A DNA stretch of 22,094 nucleotides from an uncultured Collinsella sp. (GTDB taxonomy: Bacteria; Actinomycetota; Coriobacteriia; Coriobacteriales; Coriobacteriaceae). The stretch is from contig URLR01000032.1 of NCBI GenBank assembly GCA_900548815.1, forward strand, positions 1-22,094. Reading direction: 5' to 3'. Shown here piece after piece: positions 1 through 8,040 of this stretch. Made by a program: the position numbers and the translations under genes. The stretch's first letter is position 1. Each line of letters opens with the position of its first letter. The notes beneath the pieces were generated by a model. The model was not told the DNA's origin, made no database searches, and saw only the letters and a program-made list of their open reading frames with translations.

Positions 1-49
1 ACGAGATAGGAGTCCGTCTCGTGGGCTCGGAGATGTGTATAAGAGACAG
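1..49. other. Untrimmed Illumina Nextera i7 adapter
   Basis: This is not genomic sequence. Bases 1-7 (ACGAGAT) match the end of the P7 primer, 8-15 (AGGAGTCC) match a Nextera N705-type i7 index, 16-30 match the read-2 transposase tail, and 31-49 are the 19-bp Tn5 mosaic end AGATGTGTATAAGAGACAG. Genomic sequence begins at about base 50. The adapter identity rests on recall of the standard oligos and is exact over the whole stretch. Confidence 0.97.
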
Positions 50-1107
50 CGGCGATGCTGTCGCTTTTTCACGCTGTGTGTGAGCGTCGCCCGCTGCACG
101 GGGCGCGCACCCTCGGCAAAGCCGCGCATCTTACGGATCGCCGGACGGGCGAGCATCTCGAAGCCCACATACGCCGCGGCCGGATTGCCTGAAAGCCCCA
201 GGTAAGGCTTACCCCCGAGCAAGCCAAACGTAATGGCCTTGCCGGGACGCATCGAGATCCGATCAAACAACACCTCGCCCTCGCACCGGACGAGCGCCGT
301 CACGAAATCGTAATCGCCCGCCGAGGCGCCACCGCTCGTAATGACAAAATCGCACTCCTGCACGGCACGATGCACCAGCTCGGCGATCGCCTGCTCATCG
401 TCGGGCGCAATACCGTAGAACACCGGATCTGCCCCGGCATCGAGCGCCTCGGCCATCAGCGCCGATGAGTTGGAATCGCGAATCTGACCGCGCGCCGGTA
501 CCTTACTCGGTGCGACCAGTTCCGTGCCCAGCGAGATAATGCCCACACGCGGGGCAGCGTGCACCTTCACGCTCGCGTATCCGGCGCTTGCCAGCAGACC
601 CGCGCCCGCCGGAGCCACGACCTCGCCGGCGTGCATCACGACATCACCGGCATGGGCCTCCTCGGCGGCAGAGCGAACGTTCTCCCCTACCTTGGCAGGC
701 GCCGAGAACCTCACATGCGAGCCCTCGTTGCCGTCGCCATCGAGCACGTCGACGATCTCGTATTTCACCACGGCATCGGCACCTTCGGGTACCGGCGCGC
801 CCGTCATGATGCGGACCGTCTCGCCCACGCCGACCGCGCCCTCAAAGACATGACCCGCTGCCTCGTGTCCGATAACGTCGAGCGTCACCGGCGCCTCGCC
901 AGACGTCTGCGCCAAGTCCGCCGAGCGCACGGCATACCCGTCCATGGCGCTGTTGGCAAACGGCGAGATGTCGATATCGGCCACCGCGTCCTCTGCCAAG
1001 GGAAGACCGGCGGCCTGCCACACGGGAATCTCGATAAGATCCGTCGGAGCAACGTGCGACAAAACAATCGACTGCGCATCCTCCAGCGGAATGAGTTTCT
1101 CTGCCAT
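50..1107 (-). CDS. moeA: Molybdopterin molybdenumtransferase MoeA (3' truncated by contig edge)
   Basis: MoeA inserts molybdate into adenylylated molybdopterin in the last step of molybdenum cofactor synthesis, in the cytoplasm. The frame is open from ATG 1107 to the adapter junction, giving 352 residues without a stop; the family is about 400, so roughly the last 50 residues of C-terminal domain IV are missing. Visible family motifs are NSAMDGYAVRS (about residues 52-62), the TGAPVPEGADAVV segment, ISLGTELV, the RDSNS stretch, ITSGGASAGDYDF (MPT-binding MoCF/gephyrin domain) and MRPGKAITFG followed by LGLSGNPAAA. A good Shine-Dalgarno (TAAGAGGT) lies just upstream of the ATG. It is transcribed away from the CLC gene. 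Truncation is technical, because the next bases are adapter. Confidence 0.93.
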
Positions 1108-1317
1108 ATGCACCTCTTAATGCCACGGCGCACATCACGGGCGCCGATTCTTTATGTTTATCTCAGTATAATCCCCCGCCGCACGACGGCGGCACGGCCC
1201 ATGCCCACGAATACACCTGTCGGTAACGGACGGCGAAACAGAACCGAAACCAACCTGCCGGTTTGTCACGTTTGGCACGTTCTATAATGCTCGTGTTGCA
1301 ACCTAAAAGAGGAACGT
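1108..1317. promoter_or_regulatory. Divergent promoter region moeA / CLC transporter
   Basis: For the rightward CLC gene, a perfect -10 box TATAAT lies at 1283-1288; a TTGTCA at 1263-1268 is only 14 bp upstream, so the -35 assignment is uncertain. AGAGGA at 1308-1313 is the ribosome-binding site for ATG 1318. For moeA, TATACT on the minus strand (1165-1170) is a plausible -10 without a clear -35. No fluoride (crcB) or molybdenum-cofactor riboswitch was recognised; the CLC leader is only about 25 nt long. Confidence 0.55.
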
Positions 1318-2739
1318 ATGGCTTTTACCGACAAACCCGAAAGCGCAAACGAGGCGCAGGATCATTCCCAACCGGTCGACGACGGCGGCTTTTTCTCCCT
1401 TAACGACGTCATCGTGGCAGGCAGGCATCAGCTCACCCGCTCCGAGCATCTCTTGGCTGTCGACACGCGCCGCAACGTCCGCAACCTATTCGCGAGCGCC
1501 AAGTTGCTCATACTCGTCGTCATCGTCTCGCTCGCCATGGGCGTTGCCGCTTGGGCGTTTTTGGCCTCGCTGAATATCGCGACCGATTATCGTGAGCACC
1601 ATGCGTGGATTTACGCGCTGCTTCCCGTTGTAGGCGTTGCCACCGCATGGGTGTACAAAAACCACGGTCTTGCCGCCAAACGCGGCAACAACCTGGTCAT
1701 CGACTCCGCTCTGGGCACACGCCTCATCCATATGCGCATGGCCGTCCTCACGTTTGTGTGCTCCACGCTCACGCACCTAACGGGCGGATCGGCCGGTCGC
1801 GAGGGAGCCGCGGTGCAGATCGGCGGCACCATCGCCAGCAACATCTCGAGCCTCGCCCACCTCGAAAAGCATGACCACCACGACCTCATGCTCGCCGGCA
1901 TCTCGTCGGCCTTTGGCGCCGTATTCGGCTCGCCCCTTGCCGGGGCTTTCTTTGGCATGGAGATGTGCTTTATCGGCAAGATCGACTACACCGCGGGCAT
2001 CTACTGCCTGGTCGCCTCGTTTACCGGCTACTTTACATCACTCGCCCTGGGTACCGAGTACGAAGCGAATGTCATCGCCAGCGTTCCCAACATGACACCA
2101 CGGACGGTTGTCATCGTTGTTATCAGCGCCATTATCTTCGGTCTGACGGCACGCCTCTTTGCCTGGTCGGTTCGAACCGTCAAGAGCCTGTACGGTCGCT
2201 TTATCACCAATTACCTCGTTCGCGCACTCATGGGCGCACTCGTGGTTTTGGCCGCCTATGCCCTTCTCGACGCCTGGGACTACGCCGGCCTTTCCACGTG
2301 GCTTTCCGGCGCCGGATTTGCCGGCAACACCACCCTGGCAGACGCAGCCATCAAGTTGGTCGTCACAGCGCTTACCCTGGGTGCGGGCTTCCAAGGCGGC
2401 GAGGTCACGCCCCTGTTTGGCATCGGTGCGGCGCTCGGCGGCTGGATCGGTTGCCTCGTCGGAATCGACCCCAGTTTTCTGGCGGCTCTCGGCATGCTTG
2501 GCGTGTTCTGTGCCGGCCTCAACGTGCCCATCACCACCTGCATGATGGCCATCGACCTGTTCCACGGCACGGCAGCCGGGTTCTTTGTCATCGTGGCCTT
2601 TATCAGCTACCTAACTGCCGGACACCGCGGCGTGTACCCCGCCCAGCGCATCATCTCGCCCAAGCGCCGTTCGCTTATTGTGGATGAGGGCGGTACGGTA
2701 GCGGATGCTATCGAGCGCCACAACGACCTGATAGAGTAG
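1318..2739 (+). CDS. CLC-family anion channel/antiporter
   Basis: A 473-residue multi-pass inner-membrane protein of the CLC (voltage-gated chloride channel) family, which move chloride, or fluoride in one clade, usually in exchange for protons. A soluble N-terminus of about 60 residues precedes the first hydrophobic helix (LLILVVIVSLAMGVAAWAFL). The GREGP-type motif reads GGSAGREGAAVQIGG, with the gating-glutamate equivalent at E162 and Ala where Pro is usual. GSPLAGAFFGMEM follows, and GAGFQGGEVTPLFGIGAALG (around 356-372) matches the GGxFxP filter loop. The expected GSGIP loop is not obvious; a GNNLVID stretch sits at about 123-129. These deviations resemble the CLC-F (fluoride/proton) branch from memory, but substrate is not decided. 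No CBS domains are seen at the C-terminus. It may be co-transcribed with the lipid kinase 87 bp downstream, since no terminator is seen between them. Confidence 0.88.
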   Translation: MAFTDKPESANEAQDHSQPVDDGGFFSLNDVIVAGRHQLTRSEHLLAVDTRRNVRNLFASAKLLILVVIVSLAMGVAAWAFLASLNIATDYREHHAWIYALLPVVGVATAWVYKNHGLAAKRGNNLVIDSALGTRLIHMRMAVLTFVCSTLTHLTGGSAGREGAAVQIGGTIASNISSLAHLEKHDHHDLMLAGISSAFGAVFGSPLAGAFFGMEMCFIGKIDYTAGIYCLVASFTGYFTSLALGTEYEANVIASVPNMTPRTVVIVVISAIIFGLTARLFAWSVRTVKSLYGRFITNYLVRALMGALVVLAAYALLDAWDYAGLSTWLSGAGFAGNTTLADAAIKLVVTALTLGAGFQGGEVTPLFGIGAALGGWIGCLVGIDPSFLAALGMLGVFCAGLNVPITTCMMAIDLFHGTAAGFFVIVAFISYLTAGHRGVYPAQRIISPKRRSLIVDEGGTVADAIERHNDLIE

Positions 2740-2826
2740 ACGTAAGTATTCGACGTGCAGCCACAATCGGGGGCAATTCGACCTGAGCGCGACCGCACCG
2801 TCACGTCATACGCCGGGAGTCGCCCC

Positions 2827-3789
2827 ATGCACGCAACTGATTTTGGCCGCACGCTCATCATCGCCAACCCAGCCGCCCAGTCGGGTGCGGCGCACGAAGT
2901 TGCCGAGCGCCTGCAACGCTTTTTGGACATGACTGCACGCGCATCCCAGTTTGACTTGGTGCTAACCGAGCGCATGGGACACGCCAAGGAGCTGGCCGCA
3001 CAGGCCCAGGGCTATCGCACCGTTATCGCCCTTGGCGGCGACGGCGTGATTCACGAGGTCGTCAACGGGCTTATGACGCAAGAGGAGGACACCCGCCCCG
3101 CTCTTGCCATCCTACCCGTGGGCTCTGGCAACGATTTTGCCCAAACGCTCGGCATCGACGATTTCTCCGGTAAGGATTTTGGCGCGCTGCTCACCTGCGA
3201 GCTGCAGCGTCAGGACATCGGGCGCATTCGCTCGTGGAGCCCTGCGAGCGGCAGCGGCGAGGCTACCGTTGAGTACTACGACCAGACGCTCTCGGTCGGC
3301 ATCGATGCCGCCATCGGCCTGGGCACCACCGAGCTGCGCAAAAAGACGGGCCTCGCCGGCGCTCCGCTCTACACCCTATCGGGACTTGAGCAGTTTGGCC
3401 TGCGCTATCGCAACTACCCCATGACCATCAGCTTTGATGGCGCGCCCGCCGAGCGCGCGCGGGCGATCATCATGGCAATTCAGCTGGGTCCTACCTATGG
3501 CTCGGGCTATCGCATCTGCCCCGATGCCGACCCCTGCGACGGCGTACTCGACGTCTGCTACGCCTGCGGCCCCGTTCCGCGTGCGGTTGCCCTGCCTATG
3601 TTTCTTTCAGCCAAGGACGGCCACCATACCAAGTTGCCGCCGGTTCGCATGCGCCGCTGCCGCCATGTCGAGCTCACCTTTGAGGAGCCCGACTACCCCA
3701 TCCAGGCCGACGGCGAGCCCGTTGTCGCCTCGCGCATCGAGGTCGACATCCTTGCCGGCGTCCTCCACGTCTGGCATCCCACCCGCTAA
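2827..3789 (+). CDS. Diacylglycerol/lipid kinase family protein (DgkB/YegS-like)
   Basis: A 320-residue cytosolic or peripheral-membrane kinase of the DAGK_cat family, expected to phosphorylate diacylglycerol or a related lipid for phospholipid recycling. The ATP-binding region shows the family pattern: IIANPAAQSG near the N-terminus, LGGDGVIHEVVNGLM with GGDG at 70-73, and LPVGSGNDFAQTLG with the SGND core at 100-103. The C-terminal beta domain includes SVGIDAAIG and the closing QADGEPV. An in-frame GTG at 2755 would add 24 residues of unrelated sequence; ATG 2827 is preferred because it has GGGAG at 2815-2819 and begins where the family does. Exact lipid substrate cannot be read from sequence. 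Confidence 0.9.
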   Translation: MHATDFGRTLIIANPAAQSGAAHEVAERLQRFLDMTARASQFDLVLTERMGHAKELAAQAQGYRTVIALGGDGVIHEVVNGLMTQEEDTRPALAILPVGSGNDFAQTLGIDDFSGKDFGALLTCELQRQDIGRIRSWSPASGSGEATVEYYDQTLSVGIDAAIGLGTTELRKKTGLAGAPLYTLSGLEQFGLRYRNYPMTISFDGAPAERARAIIMAIQLGPTYGSGYRICPDADPCDGVLDVCYACGPVPRAVALPMFLSAKDGHHTKLPPVRMRRCRHVELTFEEPDYPIQADGEPVVASRIEVDILAGVLHVWHPTR

Positions 3790-3796
3790 CCCCACC

Positions 3797-3867
3797 TAAG
3801 TTGCGGTGAAATAGGGACTGTTTATGCATCTAAAGCCGCAAAACAGTCCCTATTTCACCGCAACTTA
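3797..3867. repeat. Perfect 27-bp inverted repeat in convergent gap
   Basis: Arms 3797-3823 and 3841-3867 are perfect reverse complements (27 bp each) around a 17-base loop. It sits between two convergent genes, starting 8 bp after the lipid kinase stop and ending 9 bp before the release-factor-like stop. There is no U-run on either side, so it is not a canonical intrinsic terminator, although it could act as a bidirectional one or as an mRNA 3'-end stabiliser. The inner arm ends with AGGGACTGTTT, sharing the AGGGAC core with the palindrome at 4284-4312. Confidence 0.85.
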
Positions 3868-3876
3868 TTGAGGAGA

Positions 3877-4257
3877 TCATTCCTCCCCGCCCGGCTTGCG
3901 ACGGTTGGCCTTTTTAATGGCGTTGAAGCGCTTGTCGTTGAGCCTGCGCTGGCGCGAGCGCTGTGGCACCTTGGTCTTTACGCGTCGGCGTGGTGGACGC
4001 CCGCGACGCTCAAGCTCTGCCCTCAGCTTACGCAGACAGCAGCTACGATTCTGAAACTGGCTACGGCTCTCGCGCGCCGTCACGACAATCCCCGTGGGCC
4101 CATGCTTCATGCGCACCGCCGAGTCCGTCGTGTTCACGCCCTGTCCGCCCGGACCCGTCGCGCGAAACACCTGCACCTCGCAATCGCGAGCCAACTCCTC
4201 GACCGACATCTCGGCATAGCGCGCATACTCACGCCATCCCATCTTGTTCTCATCCAT
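3877..4257 (-). CDS. Peptide chain release factor-like (GGQ-domain) protein
   Basis: A 126-residue protein with the peptidyl-tRNA hydrolysis domain of class I release factors. The sequence VFRATGPGGQGVNTTDSAVRMKH carries the catalytic GGQ at 37-39. It lacks the stop-codon-reading domains of RF1/RF2. The C-terminal 40 residues are very basic (RRGRPPRRR, then KVPQRSRQRR and KKANRRK), like the mRNA-channel-binding tail of ArfB/YaeJ. The likely job is rescue of stalled ribosomes. PrfH-like or a more divergent RF-like family member is the alternative. ATG 4257 is chosen because AGGGGAGGTG lies just upstream; a longer frame from 4323 would translate through the terminator palindrome and is rejected. 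Confidence 0.82.
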   Translation of the reverse strand: MDENKMGWREYARYAEMSVEELARDCEVQVFRATGPGGQGVNTTDSAVRMKHGPTGIVVTARESRSQFQNRSCCLRKLRAELERRGRPPRRRVKTKVPQRSRQRRLNDKRFNAIKKANRRKPGGEE

Positions 4258-4277
4258 ATCAACACCTCCCCTCATAC

Positions 4278-4312
4278 AAAAAATGTGACAAAGGGACAGT
4301 CCCTTTGTCACA
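4278..4312 (-). terminator. Intrinsic terminator after xpt
   Basis: A perfect 29-bp palindrome at 4284-4312 (14-bp arms around one central base, core AAGGGACAGTCCCTT) is followed on the minus strand by six U (A-run 4278-4283). It lies between the xpt stop (4341) and the release-factor-like start (4257), so it should end xpt transcription, with possible readthrough into the next gene. Confidence 0.85.
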
Positions 4313-4340
4313 TCGCATACCAATCGCTTGTGTTGCGCGC

Positions 4341-4919
4341 TTAGGCGAAGGTGATCTCGCCGTTCTCGCAGTCCATTTCGGCGATACGGGCCAGGCTCTC
4401 AACGCGGAAGCCGCGCTCGCGGAGCTTATCGCCACCGCCCTGGAAGCCCTTCTCAACGGCGATGCCGATGCCGGCAACCTCGGCACCCGCGGCCTCGCAG
4501 ATCTTAATAAGGCCCTCGAGCGCGCAGCCGTTGGCCAAAAAGTCGTCGATAATCAGGACCTTATCGCCCTCGGACAGGAAGCGCTTGCCAACGATGACCG
4601 GGTACTCCTTCTGCTTGGTAAAGGAGTAGATGGTCGTGGCATACTGCTCGCCGTCAAGGTTGATGGACTGGGCCTTCTTGGCAAAGACCACCGGCACGCC
4701 GCCAAAATGCTGAGCTGCGATGCAGGCCATACCAATGCCCGAAGCCTCGATCGTCAGGATCTTGTTGATCTCGACACCCTCGAACAGACGGGCCCACTCG
4801 GCACCCATGTGGTCGAACAGCTCAACGTCGCACTGGTGGTTGAGGAAGGCATCAACCTTAAGGACGTTACCGGCCTTTACGATGCCGTCATGGCGAATAC
4901 GATCCTCAAGCTCCTGCAT
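4341..4919 (-). CDS. xpt: Xanthine phosphoribosyltransferase
   Basis: Converts xanthine plus PRPP to XMP in purine salvage, in the cytoplasm. The length of 192 residues is typical for Xpt. The N-terminus (MQELEDRIRHDGIVKAGNVLKVDAFLNHQ) is diagnostic for the family, ILTIEASGIGMACIAA follows in the middle, and the PRPP-binding motif is VLIIDDFLANGCA near residues 120-134. AAGGGG precedes the ATG. No purine riboswitch aptamer is recognisable in the upstream 160 bp, unlike many Firmicute xpt genes. The downstream palindrome terminates it. Confidence 0.95.
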   Translation of the reverse strand: MQELEDRIRHDGIVKAGNVLKVDAFLNHQCDVELFDHMGAEWARLFEGVEINKILTIEASGIGMACIAAQHFGGVPVVFAKKAQSINLDGEQYATTIYSFTKQKEYPVIVGKRFLSEGDKVLIIDDFLANGCALEGLIKICEAAGAEVAGIGIAVEKGFQGGGDKLRERGFRVESLARIAEMDCENGEITFA

Positions 4920-5078
4920 GGCGCAACCCCTTCTCGCGGCAACGATACCGCGCGATTAATAAACGTTGTTCGATAGTCTACCACGGACCGACCCCCGCCC
5001 GCCCCACAAGCCGCATCGCACCATAAAGCTGCAAGACCAGTAGATAAGCCCGATTCTTGGCAAGCCTGCCACCACAAG

Positions 5079-6383
5079 CTAATGGCGGGCGCGCATCCTC
5101 ACCAAACGCACCATGGCGAGCGCAAAGCCCACAGCGGCCACAGCCATGAGCACGTAGAACACCGAGCGAAAGCCAAACAGGAACACATCCGGACGGCCTG
5201 CAACAAAACTGGTCACGGCCTCGCCCATCGCCACACTCATCTGCCCATACAGGATATTCGACGCCACCGTAATGCCGAGTGCCATGCCGGCGTAGCGCGC
5301 CAAACTGCCCAAGCTGCCTGCAAAACCAAGTGCCTCGCGCGGGGCCGAACCCATATACAGCGAGTTGTTGGGGCTCTGGAAAATCGACGTGCCGCACGAC
5401 ATAAACGCGGCACAGCACACGATCACAGGGATAGAAGAGTGCTCGTCGAGCGTGCTTACCGCAAAGAGACCGCACACGTACACGCCCAGGCCGACCGCCG
5501 TGGGGCCCTCGCAGCCAACACGGTCCGAAACCGTTCCCGAAAGCGGGCCGATAAAGGCATTCACCATCGGCAGTGCCAAAAAGAGCAGTCCGGAAATATC
5601 GGAGCTAAAGCCATGGGCGTCCTGAAAATAGAACGGCAGAATAAACTCGGATGCGCCAATGCCAACGAACACGATGAGCATGCAGGCCAGGTTGATAGTG
5701 AAGGCCGCATTTGCAAAGCAGCGACGAGCGGCCTCGATCATGGACATGGGACGCTCGCCGGCCTCCGGCTTAACATGCGGCAGCGTATAGAGCCCCACGA
5801 TAAACGAGATGACGCCAATGGGCAGGTTAATGAGAAAGATGCTCTCCCAGGGAAAGCTTGCCACCAGCATGCCACCGAGCACGGGGCCACACATCATGCC
5901 GAGGGCCACGAAGGTCGCGAGAATACCCATAGCACGACCGCGTTCGCGCGCCGGAAACGACTCGGTGATGATACCCATGTTGTTGGCCATGGCCGCCGCG
6001 CAACCGACGCCCTGAACAATACGTGCCAGAATAAGAACCTCGAGCGAGGCCGAAAGGCCACAAAGCAGCGAGCCAACCGTAAAGACGATGACGCCCAGCT
6101 GGAACACATTCACCTTGCCGCGCACGTCGCCCAGACGGCCAAACGGCAACATAGCCACGCAAGTCGCAAGCAGATACACCGAGCTTACCAGCTGAATGCG
6201 ATCGAGGCCCACGCCCAGCTCCTTTTGCATCACGGGCAGCGCCACGGTCACGACGGTCGAATCCAGACACACCATAAACGTCATGATGAGCACGGTAAAC
6301 AGAATCGCCCACTTGTTCTTGCCATGGGTGTCGCCCTCTAGGGCAAGGTGCTCGCGGCGCAGCTGCTCTGCAGTTTTCTCCAT
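5079..6383 (-). CDS. MFS transporter, DHA2-type drug/proton antiporter
   Basis: A multi-pass inner-membrane exporter of the major facilitator superfamily, about 434 residues. The helix-1 motif LDSTVVTVALP (DHA2 motif D1), loop 2-3 motif A GRLGDVRGK, the helix-4 RIVQGVGCAAAMAN motif and helix-5 motif C GPVLGGML are all present. The family usually expels amphipathic drugs or metabolites by proton exchange; substrate unknown. Two in-frame ATGs are 6 bp apart (6389 and 6383); 6383 is preferred because GAAAGG abuts the first but is properly spaced for the second. The gene lies downstream of metY on the same strand, separated by a terminator, and no terminator is visible between it and xpt. Confidence 0.9.
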   Translation of the reverse strand: MEKTAEQLRREHLALEGDTHGKNKWAILFTVLIMTFMVCLDSTVVTVALPVMQKELGVGLDRIQLVSSVYLLATCVAMLPFGRLGDVRGKVNVFQLGVIVFTVGSLLCGLSASLEVLILARIVQGVGCAAAMANNMGIITESFPARERGRAMGILATFVALGMMCGPVLGGMLVASFPWESIFLINLPIGVISFIVGLYTLPHVKPEAGERPMSMIEAARRCFANAAFTINLACMLIVFVGIGASEFILPFYFQDAHGFSSDISGLLFLALPMVNAFIGPLSGTVSDRVGCEGPTAVGLGVYVCGLFAVSTLDEHSSIPVIVCCAAFMSCGTSIFQSPNNSLYMGSAPREALGFAGSLGSLARYAGMALGITVASNILYGQMSVAMGEAVTSFVAGRPDVFLFGFRSVFYVLMAVAAVGFALAMVRLVRMRARH

Positions 6384-6409
6384 ATCCATCCTTTCGAGTG
6401 GCCCAACGC

Positions 6410-6456
6410 AAAAAACGGGGCCCCAATCGCCTGCAAACAGCCGCGATTGGGGTCCC
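6410..6456 (-). terminator. Intrinsic terminator after metY
   Basis: On the minus strand a 14-bp stem (arms 6443-6456 and 6417-6430, one G-U pair) with a 12-base loop is followed by six U (A-run 6410-6415). It lies about 70 bp past the metY stop, before the MFS gene start. Confidence 0.88.
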
Positions 6457-6525
6457 GCCTACGGAATCGGAACGAAAGGTCGCCGAAGCTTTCTGCCAGC
6501 ATCGGCGCCTCATGCGAACGCTAGC

Positions 6526-7809
6526 CTAGCACTGCTCAAGTGCCTGCTCAAGGTCGGCAATCAGATCGGCCGTATCCTCGAGGCCGCACGACAGGCGCAC
6601 CATGTCGGCAGAAATGCCACAGGCGATGAGCTCCTCATCGTTCATCTGACGGTGTGTGGCGTTTGCCGGATGCAAGCAGCAGGTGCGGGCGTCGGCCACA
6701 TGCGTGGCGATCTGGGCGAGCTTGAGGCTCTTCATAAAGGTCTCGGCCGCCGCGCGACCACCGTTAAAGCCAAAGCTCACCACGCCGCAGGTACCGTTGG
6801 GCATGTACTTCTGAGCGATGTCATAGTACTTGTCGCCCTCCAGACCCGGATAGCTCACGAAGCGCACCTTGGGATGGCTCTGCAGGAACTTGGCAACGGC
6901 CAGGCCGTTCTCGCAATGACGCGGCATGCGCACATGAAGGCTCTCGAGCGAGCTGTTCAGGAAGAAGGCCGCCTGAGGGTTCTGCATGGGGCCGAGGTCA
7001 CGCATGAGCTGCGCGGTTGCCTTGGTAATGAAGGCACCCTCGCGACCGAACTTCTCGGCATAGGTCACGCCGTGATAGCTCTCGTCGGGCGTGGTGAGAC
7101 CCGGGAACTTGTCCGCATGGGCCATCCAGTCAAACTGGCCGTGATCGACGATCACGCCACCCAGGTAGGCCGCATGGCCATCCATGTACTTAGTGGTGGA
7201 GTGCGTGACGATGTCGGCGCCCCACTCAAAGGGACGGCACATCACGGGCGTCGGGAAGGTGTTGTCGACCATCAGCGGTACGCCGTGGTCGTGCGCGGCC
7301 TTGGCAAAGCGCTCAATATCGAGCACGGCAAGGGCGGGGTTGGCGATCGTCTCGCCAAAGACGAGCTTAGTGTTGGGCTGGAAGGCTGCCTCGAGCTCCT
7401 CGTCGGAGCAGTCGGGAGCAACGAACGTGCAGGTAAGACCCATGCGCTCCATAGTATGGGCGAGCAGGTTGTAGGTACCGCCGTAGATGGCAGAGCTCGC
7501 GACCACGTGATCGCCAGCACCGGCAACGTTAAAGATCGCAAGGAAGTTCGCAGCCATGCCCGAGCTCGTGAGCATCGCAGCGGTACCGCCCTCCATCTCA
7601 CAGATCTTGGCAGCAACCAGATCGCACGTGGGATTCTGCAGACGGCTGTAGAAGTAGCCCGACTCCTCTAGGTCAAACAGCTTGCCCATGTGCTCCGACG
7701 TGTCGTACTTCCACGTGGTGGACTGATAGATGGGCACCTGGCGCGGCTCGGCATCTCCCGGGTGATAGCCGCCCTGAACACATGTAGTACCGATGGTCTG
7801 CTCGCTCAT
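6526..7809 (-). CDS. metY: O-acetylhomoserine sulfhydrylase (aminocarboxypropyltransferase)
   Basis: A PLP enzyme of the Cys/Met metabolism family that makes homocysteine from O-acetylhomoserine and sulfide, in methionine synthesis. The 427-residue length fits MetY. The N-terminus TIGTTCVQGGYHPGDAEPRQVPIYQSTTW and FYSRLQNPT are family signatures. The PLP lysine is K207 in THSTTKYMDGH, and MVDNTFPTP holds the conserved Asp that binds the PLP ring. Methionine gamma-lyase or cystathionine gamma-synthase are less likely alternatives given the MetY-like length and insert around DWMAHADKFPGLTTPDESYHG. AAGGGAG precedes the ATG. It ends at a strong terminator. No SAM riboswitch is seen upstream. Confidence 0.92.
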   Translation of the reverse strand: MSEQTIGTTCVQGGYHPGDAEPRQVPIYQSTTWKYDTSEHMGKLFDLEESGYFYSRLQNPTCDLVAAKICEMEGGTAAMLTSSGMAANFLAIFNVAGAGDHVVASSAIYGGTYNLLAHTMERMGLTCTFVAPDCSDEELEAAFQPNTKLVFGETIANPALAVLDIERFAKAAHDHGVPLMVDNTFPTPVMCRPFEWGADIVTHSTTKYMDGHAAYLGGVIVDHGQFDWMAHADKFPGLTTPDESYHGVTYAEKFGREGAFITKATAQLMRDLGPMQNPQAAFFLNSSLESLHVRMPRHCENGLAVAKFLQSHPKVRFVSYPGLEGDKYYDIAQKYMPNGTCGVVSFGFNGGRAAAETFMKSLKLAQIATHVADARTCCLHPANATHRQMNDEELIACGISADMVRLSCGLEDTADLIADLEQALEQC

Positions 7810-7995
7810 ATCTTGCTCCCTTGCCTGGGTTTTAGTTTTATTCGGTTCACGATACCGCTACCCTGCACCCCTCTCAACCCATCCCCAAGGTAGGTTATGG
7901 GACAAATTGATCCGGGGCATTTATCTCAAGCCTTGGACATTTGCTCGATAGATAAAAATGAGGCATCCATGAAGCTCTCGATGATTACATGCACC

Positions 7996-8034
7996 GTCAC
8001 GGGTACCATAGGCGGGTACACCGTGACCAAGGAG
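7996..8034 (+). promoter_or_regulatory. Hairpin abutting the ribosome-binding site of the C_GCAxxG gene
   Basis: Arms 7996-8007 and 8015-8027 form a 12-bp stem with one bulged A (8020) and a 7-base loop, ending one base before AAGGAG (8029-8034), the ribosome-binding site for ATG 8041. A TTGGAC at 7933-7938 may be a -35, with no convincing -10. The hairpin could modulate translation; this is inference. Confidence 0.4.
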
Positions 8035-8040
8035 ACAACG

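Noticed and set aside
1108..1317. Fluoride (crcB) or molybdenum cofactor riboswitch
   Set aside because: The CLC leader after the TATAAT box is only about 25 nt, and the moeA leader lacks a recognisable aptamer.
4920..5078. Purine riboswitch upstream of xpt
   Set aside because: No aptamer-like conserved loops or matching P1 stem were found on the minus strand; only a short leader with AAGGGG.
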